A stretch of 33,209 nucleotides of DNA from Candidatus Vogelbacteria bacterium (lineage in GTDB: Bacteria; Patescibacteriota; Minisyncoccia; Phycocordibacterales; XYD1-FULL-46-19), in assembly GCA_023267075.1 (NCBI GenBank), contig JAHFNY010000005.1, forward strand, positions 1-33,209, given 5' to 3'. The position numbers and the translations under genes were made by a program. Shown here one piece after another: positions 16,110 through 24,225 of the stretch. The notes under the pieces were generated by a model. That model was given only the letters and a program-made list of their open reading frames with translations. It was not told the origin of the DNA and made no database searches. Numbering within the stretch: position 1 is the stretch's first letter; every line of letters begins with the position of its first letter.

Positions 16110-17684
16110 TTCGAGAATCAGTTGTTGAAAAGCGACATTTCTCGCCTCAACAGAACTGTATTCTCTCAGTCCTAACCTCTCAAATTCAGCCCTAAATTCA
16201 GGGTATGCTTCTTTGATTGGCTGGAGCCATTCGTTGGCAGTAATAAAGACTTTCCCATTTTTGATGTAGAAGTTTTGGCCGAGTGCCGAGAATATCTCAC
16301 GCTTTCGCTGAAGATTACCCATAACAAACTCCTTCCGGGCAAAGCAGGCAAAGCTGAATACCTGCTCGGTGAGATCGAGCCACTTTGAGGCACGTCCCTC
16401 GGTTTCCCGGAGTTTCGCTTGTAATCGGGCGATTTTCTCTTTGAGCGTATCTCGCTCTTTGACGAATGTGTCATCATCGATGAGATCGCGATAGCGCATT
16501 TTGGTCAGGTTATCGAGCTCGGTTTGCGACTCAACGACAGTCTTGTGCTGCATCTCATAAATCTTGGTACGTTCCTCGATTTCCTTATCGTTGTTGCGAT
16601 CCAAAGCCTCGATAGCCCAGGTTTGAAACTCGGGGAGTATGGTGTATTCCTCAAGCAGAAGCTCGATCTGCTGTTCGAGGTCAATGAGATTGATTGGATT
16701 TCGCTTAGGGCATGGCACGCCTTTCTTGTGGCCTGAACAATGATAGTAAGTGTAAGTTTTGAGATCGCCAGTTTTCTTTATGGTCTTAGTCTTTTCAGTT
16801 CCGGTATACATCGCACCGCATAGACCGCAGCGAATAAGCCCGGTGAATGCGAACTCATGTGTCTGACCCCTTGGCTTGCCGGTCCTACCGAAAATAGCCT
16901 GGACCCGATCGTACTCCTCGAGGGTGATCATCGGCTTGTGATTTCCTTTATAGACTTTCTTGCCCCACTCGAACATTCCCGTATAGAAAATATTCTTAAA
17001 CATTTTGTAGATCACGCTCGGAGCCATCTCGACTCCACCGCTCCGCTTACTTTTTAAGGACCGATAGCCCCATTCCTTGCTTGCGATTTCAGCTATGCTT
17101 ACTGGCGTATAGTTTCCGGTAAGCATAAGGTCCCACATCTTGCGGATGAGGTCGAAGCGTTCAGGGTCAGGCTGAATGGTATGTTCAAGCCGTTCGTTGA
17201 TGTAGCCTGCCGGAGCCTTTGATGGAAACCATCCGCGATCGGCTTTGCCATGCATGCCACGTTTCGTGTTTTTGCGGAGCTCGATGATGAATTGATTCGC
17301 CATTCCACTCTCAACACTGAACAAGAGAACATTATCGTCAGGTAGATACTCACGTTCCATTGTCTGAATGGACTCAATGATTCCTTTCTGAAGCATCCAA
17401 CTCAACTTTCCGCTGTCGATCGGATTACGCGCCAGGCGGTTGATCTGCCAGCAGAGGATTCCTTTCGCTTCTCCTTTCTCAAGGCGCTTGAGCATGTCAT
17501 TGAAAACAGGACGGCCCGGCTGTTTCGCTGACTTTGCCTCGGTCAAGATTTCTTTTACAGAAATGCCAAGAGAATTAGCACGCTCTTTCAAGCGGTTTAC
17601 CTGGTCTTCGATTGACTGCTCCTGCCGATCCTCGGACTCAGAGGATTTGCGGGCATACATGAAATATTCAACATTTGTAGCCAT
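16077..17684 (-). CDS. Large serine recombinase (resolvase N-term, recombinase domain, zinc beta-ribbon)
   Basis: YFMYARKSSESEDRQEQSIEDQ, GILCWQINRLARNPIDSG, TGLIRCGLCGAMYTG...YYHCSGHKKGVPC, coiled coil. Confidence 0.95.
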   Translation of the reverse strand: MATNVEYFMYARKSSESEDRQEQSIEDQVNRLKERANSLGISVKEILTEAKSAKQPGRPVFNDMLKRLEKGEAKGILCWQINRLARNPIDSGKLSWMLQKGIIESIQTMEREYLPDDNVLLFSVESGMANQFIIELRKNTKRGMHGKADRGWFPSKAPAGYINERLEHTIQPDPERFDLIRKMWDLMLTGNYTPVSIAEIASKEWGYRSLKSKRSGGVEMAPSVIYKMFKNIFYTGMFEWGKKVYKGNHKPMITLEEYDRVQAIFGRTGKPRGQTHEFAFTGLIRCGLCGAMYTGTEKTKTIKKTGDLKTYTYYHCSGHKKGVPCPKRNPINLIDLEQQIELLLEEYTILPEFQTWAIEALDRNNDKEIEERTKIYEMQHKTVVESQTELDNLTKMRYRDLIDDDTFVKERDTLKEKIARLQAKLRETEGRASKWLDLTEQVFSFACFARKEFVMGNLQRKREIFSALGQNFYIKNGKVFITANEWLQPIKEAYPEFRAEFERLGLREYSSVEARNVAFQQLILEWGAYRDSNSD

Positions 17685-17753
17685 ATAATTGGGTAATGTT
17701 AATGCTAAAGGGTGTTGCTGTGTTACCTTCTTCGTGGGGTAATTGCAAGTCCT

Positions 17754-19115
17754 TTAGAATGGAACATCCCCGACTCTTATCTCATTTTCATTGTTTGCGA
17801 TATTTACCCCCGGCTCGTACGCACTATGTATTTCCTCCGTTTTCTCAAGCCTCTTAGCGGCAATTGTGGGATATGTCAGGAGTTGCCGACGATCATTCGG
17901 GTCCGGCTCCTGAAAGATAAGGCCAGCAGATTCGATGTTCGGCAGATAGTCATAGCGGAGCCTGAACATTCCCAGATTGCCACCATAGACGTGAGCATAT
18001 TGCTTAAGCATGTCTTGGCGGGTAACGCCTATTTTCTTTTCTTCAGGAACAGGATCACCAAACTCATCGGTCTGGTCCCGGTTCCACAAGGGCAGAATAA
18101 TCTGCGAATAGAATTCGTAGAGGTACGGTGATATTTCAAGCTCCTGAAAGAGCGATATCTTATCCCAAATCTCAAAGCCAGTATCGATGTCGAATTCGGA
18201 AGCGTAAAGCGTCGTGCCTTGGCGCTTGCGATGCCAGACGTTTAAGAGGGCAACCGATTTGATGATCGAGTAGATGCGCTTTATGTCGCGCTGGTTTCTC
18301 GGCTGCGGATTTTGGATATGGGCAAGGAATCTTTGCTGGACAGCTTTCTCATCCTCGATAATTATTTCATCAACACCGGCAGCTTTGATTAAAGCGATGC
18401 GTTCGATGAGGGCTTTTCGCAGAGGATTCTCGCTGAGCTCTTTATAGTATTTCTTTTTGTCGGATTCTTTGCGAGATGACTGATGAATACCGGCAAGTAT
18501 CTTCTCCTGATTTATTTCAGGGCTAAGAAGCAGAAAGCGAGTCATTTCTTGCTGGTCCATTTTGGCATTGGCCGAGCAGAATATGACCGACGGGAAGCCT
18601 CTGATGACGGCGGTTTTTGTACGTGTGCCACCTTTCTCGGTTTTGTCGGTGATTTTGTGTCTTGTCTCTTTCTCGTCATGAGAGAGGAGTGAGCGTAGCT
18701 TTGTGAGAAGCGTCGCGTGTGGCATGTCGAGGAAGATAATAATTTTCCTTGAGAGGTCTATAAAGCGTTCATTCGTTTCCTTTTTATATACGCCGCTCTC
18801 GTGGAGAAATGAGGTAGGCGATGCACCGGCGAGTTTCATCACATCCTCCTGTGGAAAGAGGTTTGAAATCTCGAGAGGAATGAAGCTCTTCCCGGATGAT
18901 GATGGAGCATTGAAACTGATATTGAATTGCGCGTTGTCGGTATACGCTGCAAGCATGGCGAGAAAGGTGATAATTTTATTTCCATCATCCTTTTTGATGG
19001 TGAGGTCTAGCACCTCACGGACCTGATCAAGAGTGATCGGTTCAGGCGGGGTGATGCGTTCCTTAATTTTGTCGAGTTCCTCTTTGATCGTAAGTGACTC
19101 TAGATTCTGATTCAT
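17754..19115 (-). CDS. P-loop ATPase, putative replication/primase-helicase-like protein of the mobile element
   Basis: Walker A FNAPSSSGKSFIP, Walker B RKIIIFLDM, VIFCSANAKMDQQEMTRFLLLSPE; adjacent to the recombinase. Confidence 0.6.
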   Translation of the reverse strand: MNQNLESLTIKEELDKIKERITPPEPITLDQVREVLDLTIKKDDGNKIITFLAMLAAYTDNAQFNISFNAPSSSGKSFIPLEISNLFPQEDVMKLAGASPTSFLHESGVYKKETNERFIDLSRKIIIFLDMPHATLLTKLRSLLSHDEKETRHKITDKTEKGGTRTKTAVIRGFPSVIFCSANAKMDQQEMTRFLLLSPEINQEKILAGIHQSSRKESDKKKYYKELSENPLRKALIERIALIKAAGVDEIIIEDEKAVQQRFLAHIQNPQPRNQRDIKRIYSIIKSVALLNVWHRKRQGTTLYASEFDIDTGFEIWDKISLFQELEISPYLYEFYSQIILPLWNRDQTDEFGDPVPEEKKIGVTRQDMLKQYAHVYGGNLGMFRLRYDYLPNIESAGLIFQEPDPNDRRQLLTYPTIAAKRLEKTEEIHSAYEPGVNIANNENEIRVGDVPF

Positions 19116-19329
19116 GATTTTGTAATTTATGGGCTAGTAAGGGAAGCGTTTCGAGCCGTCGTTTGTGGATCTGCTTGTGCTCTTCCGGTGTCATCGGCTT
19201 GTAGACGAGTTCCATCAGGCGCAAAAGTTGAGTGCCTTTTGCCAAGGCTTCTTCTTTGCTTATGTCTATTCCAAAGCGAGCCTTGTAGAGCTCTTGGAAT
19301 TTCCTGATGTCCGCGTCCAAAAGCAGCAT
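19063..19329 (-). CDS. Hypothetical protein (88 aa), MGE-associated
   Basis: FQELYKARFGIDISKEEALAKGTQLLRLMELVYKPMT; overlaps the ATPase gene start by 53 nt. Confidence 0.65.
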   Translation of the reverse strand: MLLLDADIRKFQELYKARFGIDISKEEALAKGTQLLRLMELVYKPMTPEEHKQIHKRRLETLPLLAHKLQNHESESRVTYDQRGTRQN

Positions 19330-19331
19330 GA

Positions 19332-19625
19332 CTATTCCGAGTAAAGTTTATTCTTCAAAGCTTTGATGCTGTCAAAGAACGACCGGGCTTTGACTTCGAG
19401 CTGATCCGTAAAATATTTATTCGCATATTCTTCAATTCGAGGACCTTTCTTGAATACGAAAAGGGCCTTGCGAGGATTCTCTCTATCAAGCCGGACCAGC
19501 TCATAATCCAGACAGAGCAGTGCGGCGGATACGCCGAGATCGTAAGTGGTGAACACTAACGACGAATCACCGAAAGAATCGCTGTCCTCCGGCGGTTGTT
19601 TTCTTGTTGTTTTGCTTCGGATCAT
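19332..19625 (-). CDS. Hypothetical protein, DUF5659-like
   Basis: FTTYDLGVSAALLCLDYELVRLDRENPRKALFVFKKGPRIEEYANKYF. Confidence 0.65.
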   Translation of the reverse strand: MIRSKTTRKQPPEDSDSFGDSSLVFTTYDLGVSAALLCLDYELVRLDRENPRKALFVFKKGPRIEEYANKYFTDQLEVKARSFFDSIKALKNKLYSE

Positions 19626-19663
19626 TGTAATTATCTTTTGGCTAATAAATTCTTTTTAGGAGA

Positions 19664-19695
19664 AAGAAAAAACCATACTGACGTGAGCAGTATGG
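19664..19695 (-). terminator. Terminator (minus strand) after the 208-aa ORF
   Basis: CCATACTG-N7-CAGTATGG hairpin with T-tract on the minus strand (GGTTTTTTC). Confidence 0.7.
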
Positions 19696-19736
19696 CCGTG
19701 TGGCAAAAAAGAACTGGAATATCGGACTATTCTGGG

Positions 19737-20363
19737 CTACTTCGGACTAGATCGGACTTCAGCCAAGCGTAATTCTTGAAGAAAAACATCCAGGTTGATA
19801 CCGTTCCTTTCCAAGTCATTTTTCGTGACTTCTTTTCGAAATAGCGCAGAACCTTTGCCTCGCTTTGGGAAAAAGGCTTTAAGGACTTCGCCTGTGAAGC
19901 CAATAGCGTTTAGGACTTTTACAAAACTTTTGCCGGAAACTTCCTTTTTGAGATAATCAGGCATTTCTTCGCGGTCGATTTCTGTATCTGGGTGCTCAAA
20001 AAAATATTCAAAAAAGCTCATATTCTTTCCTGTCGCATATGGTTTGGCCAGGAGAAAATCATTAATCCTGATTTCGCGATCTTTAAGCGTGACGATAAAC
20101 TTTTCCGGCATAGCAATCTGTGCTGTCTCGCTTACTCCAGAACCCCTTTCATAAGTGAGGCCACGCTGGTCATCATCCATTACGACGTTCTTGATATAAC
20201 CCTCCTCCTGGAGTTTTTTAAGAATCAAATTCTGATCCTCTCTGAAAATATAGACTTTCCCGTAACGCATGCGCAGTCGTACATGCACGGGACCTCGCGG
20301 GCTTATCAGAGCTCTATCATTGAGGTGTTTCTTTATAGTTTCTATGTTTTCCTTGGCCGTCAT
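19737..20363 (-). CDS. Hypothetical protein (208 aa) of the mobile element
   Basis: Long open frame, terminator downstream, promoter motif shared with the recombinase upstream. Confidence 0.65.
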   Translation of the reverse strand: MTAKENIETIKKHLNDRALISPRGPVHVRLRMRYGKVYIFREDQNLILKKLQEEGYIKNVVMDDDQRGLTYERGSGVSETAQIAMPEKFIVTLKDREIRINDFLLAKPYATGKNMSFFEYFFEHPDTEIDREEMPDYLKKEVSGKSFVKVLNAIGFTGEVLKAFFPKRGKGSALFRKEVTKNDLERNGINLDVFLQELRLAEVRSSPK

Positions 20364-20470
20364 ATTGGGTAATAGTAATTTCCTACAAATCTACACCGAA
20401 TCGAGCTTTTTTCCAATATAGTGAGCTGGCTCGTGGGGTAGTATAGATCGAACATGTTGATAAGTAGAAT

Positions 20471-20505
20471 TTGACGAGTATACCCCTAGGGGGTATACTA
20501 AGCTT
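20471..20505 (+). promoter_or_regulatory. CsoR-type operator nested in a consensus promoter; predicted leaderless start
   Basis: TTGACG (20471-20476), 17-nt spacer, TATACT (20494-20499); AGTATACCCC-TAG-GGGGTATACT inverted repeat at 20477-20499; ATG at 20506. Confidence 0.85.
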
Positions 20506-20772
20506 ATGAAACAAGAGATAAAAAAGGGAGCTCAGCGCAGGCTTGCCATAGTGGCCGGTCAGGTACGAGGCATCCAGGAGATGGTAGAGCAGGAAAAATA
20601 CTGCGTCGATATTATCACGCAGATCGAGGCGGTCCGAGAAGCTTTGTCAGGCATCGGCAACCTAATCCTACAGAATCATTTGGAGACTCACATCATGCAT
20701 CAGATCAAGCATGGCGAAGAAAAGAAAGCCGTGACCGAAATTCTGAAAATATATAAGCTGGCGCAAACCTAG
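20506..20772 (+). CDS. csoR: CsoR/RcnR-family metal-sensing transcriptional repressor
   Basis: RRLAIVAGQVRGIQEMVEQEKYCVDIITQIEAVREAL...NHLETH; C-H-H ligand pattern. Confidence 0.92.
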   Translation: MKQEIKKGAQRRLAIVAGQVRGIQEMVEQEKYCVDIITQIEAVREALSGIGNLILQNHLETHIMHQIKHGEEKKAVTEILKIYKLAQT

Positions 20773-20815
20773 CAAAAGCTTTTGTTAGAAAAATTATCAA
20801 TTAACCAAAATTACC

Positions 20816-21406
20816 ATGAAAAAAATTATATTTACCCTCGCATTCGCACTTCTTGTCATTCCTTTCGCTGGTGCGTCCGCTCAAATGATGTATGGCACAG
20901 CGCAAAATGCTTCTGGCACAGCCAGTCAGCCTTTAGATGCTGGCGAAGCGGCTGGGCAGGCAATTGCACAAAAATTGCAGGCCAAGACTCTTGCATGTAC
21001 TGACTTATCTCAGGACAACTATGAATCGCTTGGTGATTATTACATGGGCCTCATGATGGGTTCTTCTCACGATTCAATGGAGCAATATATCGAAAAATCA
21101 TATGGCGCTGACTATTTGAAGTCCATGCATATTGCCATGGGTGAGCGCTTCTCGGGATGTAATGTCAACGTTGCTTTCCCTGCAGGCATGATGGGTTTCG
21201 GTCCAATGATGAACGGCGGATATAACGGCTACGGCATGATGAATGGATATAATACTTATCAAAATTCTCATCCCTGGTACGGGATGATGAGTGTTCCGGG
21301 AATGATGGGTGGCTACTACGGCGGGTTCGGCTGGATCACTATGATTCTTGTCTGGGTGCTCCTAGCTCTAGGTATCGCAGCTGCGGTTAAGTGGCTTAGA
21401 AAATAA
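20816..21406 (+). CDS. Secreted/membrane-anchored Met-Gly-Tyr-rich protein, putative copper binding
   Basis: Signal peptide MKKIIFTLAFALLVIPFAGASA, repeated MMGFGPMMNGGYNGYGMMNGYN...MMSVPGMMGGYYGG, C-terminal TM helix. Confidence 0.8.
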   Translation: MKKIIFTLAFALLVIPFAGASAQMMYGTAQNASGTASQPLDAGEAAGQAIAQKLQAKTLACTDLSQDNYESLGDYYMGLMMGSSHDSMEQYIEKSYGADYLKSMHIAMGERFSGCNVNVAFPAGMMGFGPMMNGGYNGYGMMNGYNTYQNSHPWYGMMSVPGMMGGYYGGFGWITMILVWVLLALGIAAAVKWLRK

Positions 21407-21422
21407 TAAAGATAAAATTACA

Positions 21423-21638
21423 ATGAAAAAATCATCAATAATGCACGGAGTTTCAATAGTCACAGGCATCTGGGGAGCACTTGCACTCATCGGTGCATGG
21501 CTTGCAGGAGAAAGCGGAACCATCTGGGGTTTCACCTATCAGCACTGCATCAATGACGCCGTTGTACTCACACTCGTATCGATCTCTGCTGCGGTTTGTG
21601 CTCTTTATCGTCGACAGATAGAACGCGAAGGCAAATAA
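21423..21638 (+). CDS. Small membrane protein (71 aa), copper-cassette associated
   Basis: Two hydrophobic segments; between the Met-rich protein and the P-type ATPase. Confidence 0.7.
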   Translation: MKKSSIMHGVSIVTGIWGALALIGAWLAGESGTIWGFTYQHCINDAVVLTLVSISAAVCALYRRQIEREGK

Positions 21639-21646
21639 ATATAAAT

Positions 21647-23713
21647 ATGGATTGCTGCGACCATATAAAACCAGAACTGAAATCAACAGAGCCTCACAAT
21701 CACGGCGGGGCGGTTTTATATACCTGTCCCATGCATCCTGAAATCAAGCGCGACAAGCCGGGCATGTGTCCGGAATGCGGCATGGCACTTGTGCCAGTTA
21801 AAGGAAAGAAGGCTCACGAACACGGAAGCCATGATGATTTCAATAAGCATGCTGGACATAAAACAACATCATTCCTCACTAAATTCTGGATCGCCCTAGT
21901 CCTAACAATTCCGATTTTCTTGTATTCAGAGATGGCGGGCTTAGTCGGGATTCATTTACCAGCATTTTCCGGTTCGATATACTTGCAATTGATTCTTGGC
22001 TCGATCATTTACTTCTACTGCGGCTGGATATTTTTGGCTAGCGCGTATCGTGAGCTTAGAGCACGATTGCCCGGTATGATGACGCTCATCGCTCTGGCGG
22101 TAACGTCGGCATACATTTTTAGCGTCTGGACTGTCATTCGAGGAACAGGCAACAACCTCTTCTGGGAACTATCGAGCTTGATCGCTATCATGCTTCTCGG
22201 CCATTGGATCGAGATGAAATCTGTCCAAGGCGCGCAAGGAGCCCTCAAGGAACTCGCTAAACTATTGCCTGACAAGGCAGAAGTAATCCGCGGGGGAAAG
22301 ACAGAAATTATTTCCATAAATGATTTAAAAGTCGGCGACATCGTTCTCGTGAAGCCGGGCTCAAAGGTTCCTGCGGACGGAAAGATTATTGATGGCAAGT
22401 CAGACTTGAATGAATCAATAATCACCGGTGAATCAAAGCCTGTGTCAAAACAACAGGGTGATGAGGTAATTGCGGGTTCGATCAACGGCGACGGCAGTCT
22501 CAAGGTTGAGATCGTGAAGATTGGTGAAGCCACATTCTTGGCAGGGGTTATGCGTCTGGTTGCTGACGCTCAGGCTTCCAAGTCGCGTCTTCAAATGCTC
22601 TCGGATCGAGCCGCTCTATGGCTTACAGTTATTGCCATCATCGCCGGAGGGACAACTTTCGGTGCATGGATATTTGTGGGCGCAGGCATCGTCATTGCAG
22701 TCGAGCGATTAGTGGCGGTTCTGGTCATTACCTGCCCGCATGCTCTGGGCTTAGCTATTCCTTTGGTTGCCTCAATTTCAACGACCAAGGCAGCGCAGAA
22801 TGGCCTCTTAATTAAGAATCGTCTGGCACTTGAGTCAGCACGAACTATTGACACGATCCTTTTTGATAAGACAGGCACGCTTACGGAGGCAAAATTCAAG
22901 GTGACAAAATCAACTTCAGATGAAGCACTGGCTTTAGGAGCTTCAGTCAATACTCATTCGGAACATCCGATCGCCAAGGCTATCGTTGAGGAGGCACAGA
23001 GCCGATCGTTGAAGCTCCACGATGTTGCCGACTTCAAGCGTGTGCCGGGCCGGGGTGCTGAAGGTATAATCGCGGGTGTCCGCGTCTTCGTTGGGACAAA
23101 AGGTGGTGACGACATTGTGGTAGAGCGCGATGGACAGATTGTCGGAACCATATCTGTCGCTGACGCGGTCCGTCCGGAATCAAAAGAGGCAATCGCTCAT
23201 TTGAAAGAGTCAGACATCAAGGTGGCGATGATCACCGGCGACAGCGAAGAAACAGCCAAACGTGTGGCCGGAGAACTCGGGCTTGATGAATACTTTGCCC
23301 GTGTCCTGCCTGAAGACAAAGTGAAGAAAGTGCGCGAGCTCCAGTCTCGAGGACGAAAAGTCGCTATGGTCGGCGACGGCGTCAACGATGCTCCGGCTCT
23401 GACTCAGGCTGATCTGGGCATCGCTATCGGTGCGGGCACCAATGTTGCAATTGAATCAGCTGGAATTATCCTAGTCAGGAATGATCCGCGCGATATTGTG
23501 AAGATCATCAATCTTTCGCGGATGACGTACCGCAAGATGATCCAGAACCTCTTCTGGGCGACAGGATATAACGTCATCGCTCTGCCTTTGGCGGCCGGAG
23601 TCCTTGCATACAAGGGTATAATTTTACAGCCGGCATTAGCTGCCGCCTTCATGTCCGTCTCTACAGTCATTGTGGCATTCAATGCGGTGCTTTTGAAGCG
23701 GGCGAAACTATAA
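21647..23713 (+). CDS. copB: P1B-type heavy-metal ATPase, CopB-like (CPH motif), with N-terminal YTCPMHPE heavy-metal-binding domain
   Basis: YTCPMHPEIKRDKPGMCPECGMALVP, TGESKPVSK, VLVITCPHALGLAIP, DKTGTLTEA, MVGDGVNDAPAL; start taken at ATG 21647. Confidence 0.93.
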   Translation: MDCCDHIKPELKSTEPHNHGGAVLYTCPMHPEIKRDKPGMCPECGMALVPVKGKKAHEHGSHDDFNKHAGHKTTSFLTKFWIALVLTIPIFLYSEMAGLVGIHLPAFSGSIYLQLILGSIIYFYCGWIFLASAYRELRARLPGMMTLIALAVTSAYIFSVWTVIRGTGNNLFWELSSLIAIMLLGHWIEMKSVQGAQGALKELAKLLPDKAEVIRGGKTEIISINDLKVGDIVLVKPGSKVPADGKIIDGKSDLNESIITGESKPVSKQQGDEVIAGSINGDGSLKVEIVKIGEATFLAGVMRLVADAQASKSRLQMLSDRAALWLTVIAIIAGGTTFGAWIFVGAGIVIAVERLVAVLVITCPHALGLAIPLVASISTTKAAQNGLLIKNRLALESARTIDTILFDKTGTLTEAKFKVTKSTSDEALALGASVNTHSEHPIAKAIVEEAQSRSLKLHDVADFKRVPGRGAEGIIAGVRVFVGTKGGDDIVVERDGQIVGTISVADAVRPESKEAIAHLKESDIKVAMITGDSEETAKRVAGELGLDEYFARVLPEDKVKKVRELQSRGRKVAMVGDGVNDAPALTQADLGIAIGAGTNVAIESAGIILVRNDPRDIVKIINLSRMTYRKMIQNLFWATGYNVIALPLAAGVLAYKGIILQPALAAAFMSVSTVIVAFNAVLLKRAKL

Positions 23714-23716
23714 CCG

Positions 23717-24130
23717 ATGAAATCTTTTTATAAACAAATCATTACTATACTTGTTCTCGCATCGTTTCTATCGGTGGCATTTTTCAGCTTCAACGTGATG
23801 ATGCAGGGACCGGACGGGCGCATGGTCGGTGACTGTCCGTTCTCGGCGATGGGCGCTTCGCTTTGTCCGCAAGATACTGCGGCTGTTGCTATCCATCACG
23901 TCTCGGCATATTACGCATTTCTTAATGTGCCGGTGGGCACCAGTTTCGCTGCACTGATTATTTCTCTCATTCTTGCTGTTTGCTCCATACTCATTATTTC
24001 CATACGATCGCCTCTCTCTGGTCCGCCGATCCCTGCTACAGTTTTATACGACTCTCCGCCTCCAAATTCATACAACAGAAAAATAACGCGCTGGCTGTCT
24101 CTTTTTGAAAACAGCCCCTCTCATTTGTAA
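23717..24130 (+). CDS. Small membrane protein (137 aa), copper-cassette associated
   Basis: Two TM segments; MMQGPDGRMVGDCPFSAMGASLCPQD between them; 3 nt downstream of copB. Confidence 0.65.
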   Translation: MKSFYKQIITILVLASFLSVAFFSFNVMMQGPDGRMVGDCPFSAMGASLCPQDTAAVAIHHVSAYYAFLNVPVGTSFAALIISLILAVCSILIISIRSPLSGPPIPATVLYDSPPPNSYNRKITRWLSLFENSPSHL

Positions 24131-24225
24131 GAGCACTTAAGAAGCCCTGCTTTTTGAGTGCTCACGCTCGCGTCCTACAGCCGCGGGCTTTTGCATTATC
24201 AGCTTCTTAATCACTTCTAACAACA

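Noticed and set aside
20782-21003. 73-aa ORF overlapping the Met-rich protein
   Set aside because: Out of frame with a clear signal-peptide protein; composition looks like a shadow ORF.
22015-23682. Minus-strand ORFs opposite copB
   Set aside because: Shadow ORFs of a strongly supported P-type ATPase; no independent start signals.
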